Notes under the pieces: model-generated
Told to the model about the DNA's origin: nothing
Seen by the model: only the letters and a program-made list of their open reading frames with translations
The model's database searches: none
From: Ophiothrix spiculata
Lineage: Eukaryota > Echinodermata > Ophiuroidea > Amphilepidida > Ophiotrichidae
Reading direction: 5' to 3' (one strand)
Length of the DNA stretch: 24,658 nucleotides
Assembly (NCBI GenBank): GCA_000969725.1
Contig: JXSR01S015656.1
In this document: positions 9,264 through 18,800 of the stretch, piece after piece
How the letters are laid out: each line of letters starts with the position of its first letter
Numbering within the stretch: position 1 is the first letter of the stretch
Made by a program: the position numbers and the translations under genes

Positions 9264-12200
9264 TCAATGAGTTTTCTTTTTCTTTGACAGCATGGTGAAT
9301 GCGATAAATACACCTGCAATTAAAATGAAAACGAGAAAGAAGATACAAAAGATGGTCATTTGTAAAAACAAAATTAGTTTCAAAACAATCTTATCATTTA
9401 TCTTCAATGAACAAAAGCAGTGTACACCTCCTCAGACTTTCCCCTAAAAAATCAGATTCACATTGATGTAAGGAAATGCCCCTGTGTCATTTTAGTTGCT
9501 ATGCAGTACTCTCTTCATACTTGTTGTCACTTGATGGCTATAGCTTTGCAGGTTTGATGTCTGTTTGTTTTACATTTTGCTTCATAGCTTAGGTTAATGA
9601 AGAATTTTTGTAGTTTGGTAGTTTTTGTCATTTTGTCATTATGGATTACATAATTGACTTACAAGTGGCTTGCAGCTACAATACCGGAAGCAATAAGTTT
9701 CAAAAATATAGTAAAGGGACAAAGCCAGAAAACTACGTGTGTATAAGGCATTTTATCCTTTAGTGTACACAAATTCTGCAATATAATTGGTCAAACATAT
9801 TTTAAACAAAACCCATATTCATGATTTTCAGAAATAAAAATAAGTCAAACATTGAATATATCCCATATTCTGTGACTCATACACAAACACTTAATTAATT
9901 GATATCAAATGAACTAAAAATGTGTTTGTGCGTCGTTTAAGTTGCTGCGTAAGAGTGTAACGCATATGGAATGCAGCGTTTACGCATTGGTCTTGATGCA
10001 AGCGTACACGCCTAGATCAATATGCGCACAAGCGCGTGGCATGGCTGTTGACTTGGGGCTTTTCATACTTTGTTTATAAAGCTTTTATGATTAAAATTTC
10101 GTTTTTGATGGTAGGTTTACCAACGAGATTACAGAATTCATGTACACATAAAAGGATAAAATTGTTGTCCCTGCTTGTTCTCACGAAATACGGGCAAATA
10201 TCTAGGGTCTGGTGCCATATTCCATTAGGCCTGTCGACCTCATGGAATATGGCATCAGACCCTACATATTTGCCCGTATTTCATGAACAAGCAGGGGGTA
10301 ACTAATAGTATCCATAGATATAAAGTTGGGTGACTCCACGTTACATCAAACTTATGTGGGAATACAATTATGATGAAACTGATAGATGTGTTTCACAATG
10401 TGTTAATAGCAACAATATATGTACTGACGTGTCGGACAGAATTCCAATGAACAACTAACTTTTACTATTGAAACATCGTGAAACACATTTATTAGTTTCA
10501 TCTTCATTTAGTAGTTTCATCCATAGGCTGTTCCCATGTTGCGTGTGCCCTTGTTTCGTTTTCCACTGTTCCTAATAGCGACGCGCTACACTAACAATAA
10601 ACTTTGTTTTGCTTAGTAATCATTTCTCCGTGCTACAAGGCCAATAGGAACCATATCTGCCGAACACAAGACCACTGAGGTTGTTTTTCACATGTTCGCA
10701 GGCTTTTTCCCCTAGTGACTCCCTACTTCTGCGTTTACGTGACACGCAACGCCAATGTTGCGTTTATGCACTTCACTTTGATTGGCTCAAGATAAATCAA
10801 CTGTTGTTGTTTATATATTTTGACCTTAGCGTAAACGCAGAGGTATGAAACCACCAGGCCAAAAAGCCCACAAATGAATGAAAAACAACCTACAGATACA
10901 TTATACAAATCGTTAGCATTGTACAATTAAAACTCATAAACAAAGATAAAATAATCATTATTATGACATTAGTAGCCAGGTGTACAAAGTATTGTGTCTA
11001 TATAGCTTTAGATGAAGATATTTATTTGAAAATATTGATACATACGATTGAAAATTTAATGAATCAGAGCGCAATTTTTATACATAATTTGTTAAGATCT
11101 TGTTTGTGTATGATGTTGTAAAAAAATTGTCAGGTCTTAGTTATGACTACTACATATCAAATAAATTAGTTGTGCAACCGCAAGGCAAATACTACCATAT
11201 AGAAGGGCCCAGAAAATTTTGGGGGTATATTTCCCTTTCCATAAGAGAGGGTATGCAAAATCACTGATGTAAAAATGTTTGTTTTTGAACTTTTCGTCTT
11301 TGATATAGTTGCCATCAAAATGTTTGGTCATCAAAATCTGAGCTTACCTAATAATATGAGAACAGCAATTCCTCCAACTAGTGGTATGAGAACAGCATAG
11401 ATCTTAGGCAAGAAGAATTGGTGAAGAAAGTGCTCAGCTTCAACAAATGGCTACAAAAAATCAGAAAGAAATTGCTTAATCTGAGAAAAGATGTCAAACA
11501 ATTTGCCAAAATTGTTAAAATATACGTGCCTAGTTCTAGATAAAGTCAAAACAAGTTTAAAGTCAATACAAGTGTGTCAATTATAGGTTTTACGTAGTAA
11601 AATCGGGATTTTACAAATTTGAGGCTCAAAAAATTTTGATTTTAGAATGAAATCTGAAAAATTGTATATAATTATCAATTGTAGTTTGTGGATCATAAAT
11701 TTGTGAGCACATAGAGGGTAGCATTCATGCAGTAGCCTCACATGTGGGCATACATTTACAAGGTGGTTACAGTTCGCATCTATACATATGACTTTCAGTA
11801 TATGTGTTCAACAATTACTGCTACACACAGTATAATAAAATAGATTCTTGGCAGCTGGGTCGGATAAATGTATGTCACATGACATGGAATATTTCTATTC
11901 CATTTCTGGATTTTTAATCAAAATTTGGATTAAAGGTACAAGTTTCCACTTACATGGTTATTCCTGCCTCACCTATAACATGGTTTTTTGAAACACATAG
12001 AAAAATACAAAATCATGATCAAATGATAATGACATAACAGTTTGTGGGTCGCATCACATACCAGTCTACATGACATTTTTGACTTTTTTTGAGAAAATTT
12101 GCATGGATTAATATTGATGATTTCTTTAAGTCTACCAAGTTACATACCTTAATTTACTCTAATTAAACCAGATATAATTAATCAATTTTAGTCTATATGC

Positions 12201-14182
12201 GTTTTCTTGAAATTAAGCGTTTCACATACCGGTCTATATATGTAAAAATTACATAGATGTTTGAATAGCAATTAAGTGCATCACATACCGGTCTATATAA
12301 CAAATAAGTGCAATACACACTAGTCTATACAGGGTGTCCCAATAAACATTGTGCATGGGGATCAAGCTAATTTTCTCAGACGTTTGTTTGACTATCTTCT
12401 TAAAACACATATCATTTTGAAGTTCATGCCTTTGTCTATCATTATTGAAAATTTGAAGAAAATCCATTGATGCAAACCAGAGATATGATTGATTTGTTAG
12501 CTTAACTTGTATCATTTTCCTCCTGCCAAATGGAAATACTAATGTTAACAAAGATCTTCGAAACATAGGCTTCATACAAAACTATTACGCTTGAGTAGTT
12601 AACAATCGAAAACAGACATCACAAACCTTTCTTATAATCTTCAATGAACGATCATAGAAAGGCAATCTAGCTTTGTGTCTTTTCTTTCTTTGTCTTTAAG
12701 TTATTTACCAATTGTTTTTCCTTTTCTTTAAAAAAATATGGGTACAATATAAATTTATGGTATACTTTTTAATGCGTTCATTATGCTTTTTATATGCTAG
12801 TTCTTACAATGCTTCCCAACAATTATAAAATGTTTTTATGTGTTTACAAATCGTATAAATTGATGACATGATATTTTGCTTTGTGGTATAGCCAATATTG
12901 TTTTCAATCTTTCTGGATAGCTCTTTAAAATTAAAATTATGAAAGTGTATCTTTCTTCACATGTCCAATTTAAGTCCTTTGGTCATAAGTGATCTGTGTG
13001 TCTTTCACTCTGTTTTCCTTGATTTGATACACGTTCTTCCCTGCTTTCAATTTCTCTAATGACAAACATTCCTAAAACTTGAAATAGATTCATCAGGATT
13101 GTTCATTAAAGTCAATTGAAAATAGTTCTTGAATCAAATCCAATATGAAAATTTGGTACTCACTAGATAATTTTACTGGTGTTTCAAACTTCTAGAAACA
13201 CCAGACCAGAGTGATCAAGACTCCTGACAGCAGTCAAAAATTATCTAGTGAGTACCAAATTATTATATTGGATTTGATTCAAGAACTATTTTCAATTGAC
13301 AAACATTCCTCTTCATTGTCATAAGCGCTCGCACTCCACTTCTTCGTCATAAGGCTCATACTTTATTATCAATTTATCAAGCGTTAATGATGTGTAGATC
13401 CTTTCAACATTTTTGTTTAATGCTTAACCATAGGCATTCTCCTTGTGCAGAAGGAAAATGACAAAATTAGCAATATCTCTGGTTTGCATCGATGGATTTT
13501 CGTGTATCAATAATGATGAACAAAGGCATGGTCTTAAAAGTGATATGAGTTTTAAGACGCTAGTCTGAAAACCTTCTGAGAAAATTAGCTCTATTCCCAT
13601 GCACAATGTTTATTGGGACACCCTATATAGGGCGATCTATATGACATTTGCCCTTTGAAAGCGCATCACATACAGATCTATATAAAGATTTACCCATAAA
13701 TTTCCTACACCATTATGCCGTTAAAGTAAAACTAACAGTTTTCACAAACTGATCTATAACTTCAACATGAAATAAATAATATTAGCATATCTTATTCTGG
13801 TAAATGTTGTATTACCTTGAAAAATTGAAATGTTTTGAATACCATTCAACACAACTTATGACATTTTTTTCACTACAAAATGGATCTTGAGCTCAGTTTC
13901 ATCGGATAGAATTTTAAATGCGATTTTCTCGAAATATGTGTTTCGCTATATTTCGCGGTATGTGATGCGACCGATAAATTGTATGCCAAGGTATCCAAAA
14001 TTGATTTTTGACATGCTTCCTTAGAATCATTCTGCCTATATAGATACTTACACAAAAAACATAAAATATACATTATATCTAAACTTACTCACCAAGATTA
14101 TCACCCAGATTGTGTAATAGGAGAAAACAAGGCCAGCGAGTGCTACCATGCCAAGCCCTACAAGCTGATCTAGCCCAGTAGC
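9264..14182 (-). CDS. DPM2: Dolichol-phosphate mannosyltransferase subunit 2 (DPM2), three of four expected exons
   Basis: DPM2 is the small ER-membrane subunit that stabilises dolichol-phosphate-mannose synthase (DPM1-DPM3); this enzyme supplies the mannose donor for N-glycans, GPI anchors and O-mannosylation. Exons: 14182-14093 (30 codons, after a TTTCAG acceptor, ending at GTGAGT), 11450-11348 (34 codons plus one base, TTGTAG acceptor, GTAAGC donor) and 9313-9264 (after TTGCAG, ending in TGA). Phases 0 and 1 match exactly. The joined product reads ATGLDQLVGLGMVALAGLVF, then PFVEAEHFLHQFFLPKIYAV, and ends TMLSKKKKTH. It aligns along its whole length with human DPM2 (ATGTDQVVGLG, PFIDSQH, FLPRAYAV, lysine-rich tail). 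Two hydrophobic helices flank the Phe-Leu-Pro loop. Predicted length is 81 residues against 84 in human. The first exon, expected to hold only the ATG, was not located; no ATG followed by a good donor is visible between 14190 and 15800. Confidence 0.93.
10169..10296. mobile_element. 128-bp near-perfect hairpin MITE
   Basis: The sequence is almost wholly two ~60-base arms: CCCTGCTTGTTC begins the left arm and GAACAAGCAGGG ends the right one. TACGGGCAAATAT and GGTCTGGTGCCATATTCCAT have near-perfect partners. The loop is under 15 bases. It lies in a DPM2 intron, so a nascent DPM2 transcript would carry a long hairpin. No convincing target duplication was found. Confidence 0.8.
10355..10545. mobile_element. 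Inverted-repeat element with 25-bp core arms
   Basis: GATGAAACTGATAGATGTGT (from 10372) matches the reverse complement of 10478-10502 with two mismatches over 25 bases. Weaker similarity (CACGTTACAT.. against ..ATGTTGCGTG) extends outward to about 10340-10545. No coding content. Confidence 0.5.
10728..10838. mobile_element. Small MITE with CTGCGTTTACG ends
   Basis: CTTCTGCGTTTACG at the left and CGTAAACGCAGAGG at the right form 11-13-base inverted ends around ~85 bases of interior. The word GCGTTTACGC also appears at about 9979, suggesting another decayed copy in the same intron. Confidence 0.5.
12043..12327 (+). repeat. Degenerate GCATCACATACCGGTCTATA repeats
   Basis: Copies start near 12049, 12224, 12279 and 12309 (the last reads CAATACACACTAGTCTATA), with another at about 13667 beyond the mariner-like insertion. 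An inverted copy, GGTCGCATCACATACCGCG on the minus strand, occurs at about 13973. Spacing is irregular (30-55 bases for the best neighbours). Confidence 0.5.
12330..13625. mobile_element. Long-terminal-inverted-repeat element with mariner-like CAGGGTGTCCC ends
   Basis: The left end CAGGGTGTCCCAATAAACAT and the right end ATGTTTATTGGGACACCCTA are flanked by TA (12328-12329, 13626-13627). The arms are about 230 bases: further matches include CATGCACAATG, GAGAAAATTAGCT, CAAAGGCATG and ATCTCTGGTTTGCATC. TA target and GTGTCCC ends suggest Tc1/mariner origin. The 1296-bp interior is AT-rich with no transposase, and contains the hairpin at 13111-13300. A minus-strand frame at 12249-12575 only crosses the left arm. 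Confidence 0.75.
13111..13300. mobile_element. 190-bp palindromic element nested in the mariner-like element
   Basis: Arms 13111-13185 and 13230-13300 are near-perfect reverse complements (GTCAATTGAAAATAGTTCTT at the left end; TTGGTACTCACTAGATAATT further in). It may be a separate MITE or the inner part of a nested palindrome. GACAAACATTCCT occurs both at about 13060 and at its right edge, possibly a trace of rearrangement. Confidence 0.65.
13628..14092. other. Intronic remainder next to DPM2 exon
   Basis: AT-rich; includes a copy of the CACATAC repeat (about 13667) and the inverted GCATCACATACC copy near 13960. Otherwise nothing recognised. Confidence 0.4.
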
Positions 14183-14277
14183 CTGAAAGCAAAAATCACA
14201 TATATCATAAATATTCAATAAGTAAGAGAAAATGGCCAAGGCTAGTGAGTGCTAAAATGGCGAGAAGAGTCTAAGCT

Positions 14278-14697
14278 AGTCCATCTAGATGGACCTCACA
14301 AACAAACGTGAAGCGTGAGGGTATATGATGGACCTCGCAAGCGAACGCAAAATAACCATCTTGCACATAAAATCTCTATTTGTTTAGCTAGAATTGACTG
14401 GTCACCAATTTTCTAAACGAAAACCCAGCAGGGGGTTTACAGTGTAAGTTGATGGACCACGTGCCTACAGCGCTCGCTTGTGAGGTCCATCTAGATCAGC
14501 AGTTCTCAACTAGTTCTTACAACGCGCCACAAAAATTAAAAACATTGTAGAGGAAAGCGCCACTCTTGCCTATTCCTCAGTGTATTCCTAATGTATTTCT
14601 TTGTTTTAAGAGAGTGTCAAAGCTCCAATTAGTACATGTCAAAGTACCAAATTTGGCACGCGTGCCGCTAGTTGAGAATCCCTGATCTAGATGGACT
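14278..14697. mobile_element. MITE with AGTCCATCTAGATGGACCTC ends, split by a hAT MITE
   Basis: AGTCCATCTAGATGGACCTC at 14278 and its inverse around 14483-14697 (GAGGTCCATCTAGAT, then TGGACT after the nested insert) form 22-base inverted ends. Both ends contain a self-palindrome (CCATCTAGATGG). Removing the nested element leaves about 225 bp. A related inner word, ATGGACCTCGCAAGCGAACG, repeats near 14328. Confidence 0.65.
14497..14684. mobile_element. hAT-type MITE, 188 bp, perfect 8-bp target duplication
   Basis: The ends CAGCAGTTCTCAACTAG and CTAGTTGAGAATCCCTG are inverted repeats with two mismatches and the CAG..CTG termini of hAT elements. ATCTAGAT flanks it on both sides (14489-14496, 14685-14692). 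It inserted into the end of the MITE at 14278-14697. Its termini differ from the hAT MITE at 5140, so these are two families. Confidence 0.88.
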
Positions 14698-14845
14698 ACA
14701 GCTGTCTAGTGCAAAAGCCTGTAAGTAAGGCCATTTACATAAATTTAATTGTTCAACTTAAAACTCTCCTGCTCTTGAAAAACTAATGCGAAAAGTGGCT
14801 TTTACTATAATTATTACTTGGGTTTTTTTTAATTTTTTTTCATGT

Positions 14846-14992
14846 ATCCAAGTCCCATGGGAATCGGTCAAAGTATGTGAGAAAAGTGGCACAATGAAAA
14901 AGGTTAACATTGTTAACCACGCCAGACAGACAGACAGACACACATACTACCAAAGTAATCCATATGTGCTTATCTTTCAGACGACACAAAAA
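14846..14992 (+). repeat. Dispersed repeat copy A (CCAAGTCCCATGGGAA family)
   Basis: This ~145-bp block matches 18568-18733. Shared parts are CCAAGTCCCATGGGAA, GGTCAAAGTATGTG, AAAAGGTTAACATTGTTAAC, a CAGACAGACA microsatellite, ATACTACCAAAGTAAT and CTTTCAGNCGACA. The two copies differ mostly in microsatellite length. Family unknown; there is no tRNA box. Confidence 0.7.
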
Positions 14993-15049
14993 TAAAGGTT
15001 CAGTGAAAGCCCTGGTAATTACAGGCCTGTAATGGCTGACGCTATCTAT

Positions 15050-15250
15050 ATATAGACCATATCGATAATTGACTTAATTCCGCAGTTGATGGGGTAAATC
15101 CACAGAACCGGACGGGGAATCGGAACTCAGAACGAGGCCAAGTATGATAAACACACTACTTGCTCTCGCTCTGAGTTCTGTTCCCCGTCCGATTCTGTGG
15201 ATTTACCCCATCAACGGCGGGAGTATGTCAATTATCGATATGGTCTATAT
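15050..15250. mobile_element. 201-bp near-perfect palindrome between DPM2 and the MRH gene
   Basis: The left arm begins ATATAGACCATATCGATAAT and the right arm ends with its exact inverse. The arms are ~95 bases with few mismatches (GATGGGGTAAATCCACAGAA, GGACGGGGAA and GAACTCAGA all have partners) around a short centre near 15150. TA-rich flanks suggest a MITE. It lies in the only intergenic space available for two divergent promoters. Confidence 0.8.
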
Positions 15251-15344
15251 GGGCCACCCAGGAGGAGTACTCAGTACAGAAGTGATTATGGGGATGTGCT
15301 GCAAACTAGGGTAGCAATATCAAGCTGTCTGGTATGCCAATGGT

Positions 15345-15605
15345 TCCTTTTTCTTTGCAAAATGTGGTATTTTGATGGGTCTCTTTTTCAAAATGTTCTG
15401 AAACTTGCTCCAAAATGTTCCCAAATTTCAAACAAAAATCAGCCTAAATTTGTGCCAAATTTAGCGTAAATTTCCGGAATTTTTTTTCAATTTTTGTATA
15501 AATTTGACTCAAATTTGGGCATTTGGTATATGGATGGGTCTCTTTTCTTGAAAATTGGTATATACATGGGTGGTACTTCGCATTTCCTAACGGCACACCC
15601 CTACC
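15345..15605 (+). repeat. Degenerate GATGGGTCTC repeat
   Basis: GGTATTTTGATGGGTCTC, GGTATATGGATGGGTCTC and GGTATATACATGGGTGG occur at about 15363, 15525 and 15560, separated by AAATTTG-rich spacers, ending in GGCACACCCCTACC. It is a copy of the family at 5870-6470 in the opposite orientation. The 90-codon frame starting at 15197 runs from the palindrome into this repeat and is not a gene. Confidence 0.55.
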
Positions 15606-15750
15606 AAAACCAAATTTGAGCAAAGTTTGTTGTTTACATTAACTTGTATTTGTTTATTCAACATAATATTTTGTTAGCATAACAAACAAACATTTATGAT
15701 AAACTTCTGAACTTAATTTGCCTGATGTGTGGTAGTTGTTGTTATTACAG

Positions 15751-15817
15751 ATATTGTGGCAGTATCAAAGTCCTAAACTATAGAGCTATCTCACATGACA
15801 ACAAGCTGGCTTTGAAA
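15751..15817 (+). promoter_or_regulatory. Probable 5' untranslated end of the MRH exon, with 3' splice site and short upstream ORF
   Basis: A pyrimidine-rich tract and TTATTACAG end at 15750, a plausible 3' splice site, so an upstream non-coding exon probably exists. Within the leader a six-codon upstream frame (15795-15815, MTTSWL then TGA) ends two bases before the main ATG at 15818. Such spacing is known to affect initiation in other genes; the effect here is inferred. Confidence 0.45.
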
Positions 15818-18800
15818 ATGGCCATTCAGCAATTAAGCTTAATACTCATTTTCATATTTTCATTCATAACATGCTCATGTGCAGTGTCGTGTGTCAAAGA
15901 TGATGCTTGTAAATGTACACTGGATGATGGAAGTAAAAGGTTTTTTGATTTGTCAAATATTTCTTCTAGGTCAACTTCTAAAAAAGAACCATATTTCCAG
16001 GTAGGAACTCCTGGTGGTACGGATTATTATGACCCGTGTGAGCCATTTACAATCGCCGATTCAGGTGGTGTTTGCGATGGAGTTGCTGGATGTCACATGG
16101 AAAATGATGAAGGACAACCCACATACTCAAATATTGCCAAGCATGACCGAGTTGTATTTGATTACAATGATGCTGGAGAAAACTTAGTGCTAGCTTATGA
16201 CAATGGTATGTACATTGCAGTTATTGTGAATACTAAGTCACATGGCATGTCACCTCCTTCATGTATTTTTATAACACAAGGTACTCTTCATGTGGGATAA
16301 TTCAATCATGGTCCCAAATGGACGGAATAGATCAAAAATGCACCCAAACGCCTTGAATAAACACCAAAAAGACCGAATGAAATATTGCTATTTGCAGTAC
16401 CTTTGGTCTCTCTTGTGCTATTTTCTGGGACTATTAAAGACCTAGTGATCAATGTTGAACTCCATATGGCCCATATCACAGTAATCGCCAACTTCACAGT
16501 AATCGCCAACTTTTTGTCAACCTGGGGGTTATTTTTTCAAACTAAATAACATACTTTGTCATATGTTTACAAATGTGCATAAGAGTGCAAATTTTAAGAA
16601 AAAATAGAAAGCACACCTTAATCTTTTCCCTTATATTGATTTTTTCGATCAAGAAGTATGAAAATTGAGTCATTTTTGTAAAAAATGCAAGTAGTTTCTT
16701 TGGAAATTTATCTCTAGTGCCAAAAGAAATTAGACTTTTTTTCATCATAAATGTCAAATATGTACCTTTAGGCAATTCAAGCTGAAATATGAATATATTC
16801 TAGCTCAAATTTTGACAATTTTATGACATTTTTTGCTGTTATTTTTGGCCAAAAACAGGTTTTTGACATAAAAAAGTTTTGTTTAAGAAATCAAAACAGT
16901 GACAAAGCAGAGTAATTTTTCATGGATTTATTAGTTAGTCTAAAAAATATTTGTACCAAATGCCAGCAAATCTCAACCATTTAGTTAGCAGATAATAAGA
17001 TTTATGTCCTAAGTGTTGGACGTGACATGTCAACGGAATTTTGACTTAAAATGCTATCTTTTTGACATTTATTAAAAACAAAAACGAATTTTAAGGTTTT
17101 GAAACGATGCACCACTACAAACTTTCCATATTGAATGCTTTATTTTATATTTATGCTCTTCCAATATTCCAAAACGGTGAAGTTTTTTATGGTTGGACGT
17201 GACAAACTGTGTTGGACGTGACAAGAAAAAATAGAAAGCACACCTTAATCTTTTCCCTTATATTGATTTTTTCGATCAAGAAGTATGAAAATTGAGTCAT
17301 TTTTGTAAAAAATGCAAGTAGTTTCTTTGGAAATTTCCCCCCCCCCCCCCCCGCTTCGTAAGGCCCTGGACGATTTACTCAAAAGTATATTTTGAGACAA
17401 TCCAATATCAAAATCGTACCCTTCATTAAATTTCCTTTCAGAAAATGTATACTTTAAAAAAAAATTAAATAATTTTACAAAATATTAACACTTTTACAAT
17501 AAAAAAAAAACCCTCTGAAAACAAGGGATTGACTGTGCCCTTAAGGTGTCTGGTCCATGATAGATCTGACTGAAATTTCCTGCTAAACATTGGCATGAAT
17601 TATATTTTATCAATGTAAAACCGATTTTTAACAAAGTCACCAGACTCATTTTTGCATGTGAGTTAGTTTTAAAATATAATTTTTTTGTCAATTTTTTCAC
17701 AAAATGTGCGGACAAGTATGTTCTTTCAATTAAAATAATACAAATTGGGGGTCACTGACCTATTTTTCACAAAATACATCGCGGTCCCCGGACCGCTAGT
17801 GTCGTCTGTCATAGCGGTTTTAGAAGAATGTACATGTCCCGGGTACAGGTTTGCATTTTTTTTAAAGATTTTTTCCAGAAACTGATTCATGCACCTTTAA
17901 TTGGCATTTTTCAGTGAAACGCTTGAGGGGGATTGTGATATAATGACCTCTATACATTTCAAGACCTAATTCCAATTTTTATTTTTACTTTTTAATTTCA
18001 GAAAAATGAACCACACACCTTTAACATACCAAAATCCATGCACATTTTAAGTTTTAAATTTCAGAAAAATGAACCACACACCTTTAACATACTAAAATCC
18101 GTGCACCTTTAATAAATACAAAAACTTTCCAGAAACTGATTTATGCACCTTTAATTGGTATTTTTTCCAGAAACTGATCCATTCACCTTTAATTGGCATT
18201 TTCAGTGAAATGCTTGAGGGGCATTGTGATATAATGACCTCTAGAATACATTTCAAGACCTAATTCCAATTTTTATTTTTACTTTTTAATTTCAGAAAAA
18301 TGAACCACACACCTTTAACATACCAAAATCCATGCACCTTTAATTAGCATTTGTCAGCGAAGACCCTACATGGTGTAGACCCTCCCCTTCACCAACTTTC
18401 ATCAAAATTGTATCAAAGTTCCATGAAAATCTAACATAGTATATGAATTTTGTGATCAATCTTATTATTTCAACCATCAGCAGGCATTGACCTCTGGTGA
18501 CCCCTTGTTGATCTTTGACCCCATTTCAGTTGGGACCATATGTGTGCCCCTACCCAAGGACCATTGTGTCCAAGTCCCATGGGAACTGGTCAAAGTATGT
18601 GGAAATAGTGGCAAAATGAAAAAGGTTAACATTGTTAACCACGACAGACACACATACAGATAGACACACACACCCACAGACACACATACTACCAAAGTAA
18701 TACCTATGTGCTCATCTTTCAGTCGACAAAAAAAAATGAGAAAATTTGACATTTTTAGGCTTCAAAACACTATTCTGTGTATCCTGCGCATGTGTGTTGC

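Larger units (their letters stand above)
9314..11347 (-). other. DPM2 last intron (2.0 kb) with MITE cluster
   Basis: Bounded by GTAAGC and TTGCAG on the minus strand. The part 9314-9900 has no recognised feature; 9920-10050 is a GC-richer patch with GCGTTTACGC words; 10169-10836 contains three inverted-repeat units listed separately; 10840-11340 is AT-rich without a definable repeat. Confidence 0.7.
11451..14092 (-). other. DPM2 intron (2.6 kb) carrying repeats and a mariner-like element
   Basis: Bounded on the minus strand by GTGAGT and TTGTAG. 11451-12040 has no defined feature. 12040-12327 and 13626-13975 carry copies of a short CACATACCGGTCTATAT repeat, and between them sits the element at 12330-13625. 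Confidence 0.7.

Noticed and set aside
12249-12575. 108-codon minus-strand frame
   Set aside because: It crosses the left arm of the mariner-ended element and continues into flanking repeats; the right arm does not preserve it as a gene.
14183-14239. In-frame ATG upstream of the DPM2 exon (MAIFSYLL..)
   Set aside because: It would require translating through a clear TTTCAG 3' splice site, and the added residues do not resemble the DPM2 N-terminus.
14926-14945. CAGACAGACAGA and CACACA tracts as regulatory sites
   Set aside because: They are ordinary microsatellites inside a dispersed repeat.
15725-15817. Upstream in-frame ATG of the MRH gene (MCGSCC..)
   Set aside because: It would put 31 residues ahead of a good signal peptide and lies before a likely 3' splice site at 15750.
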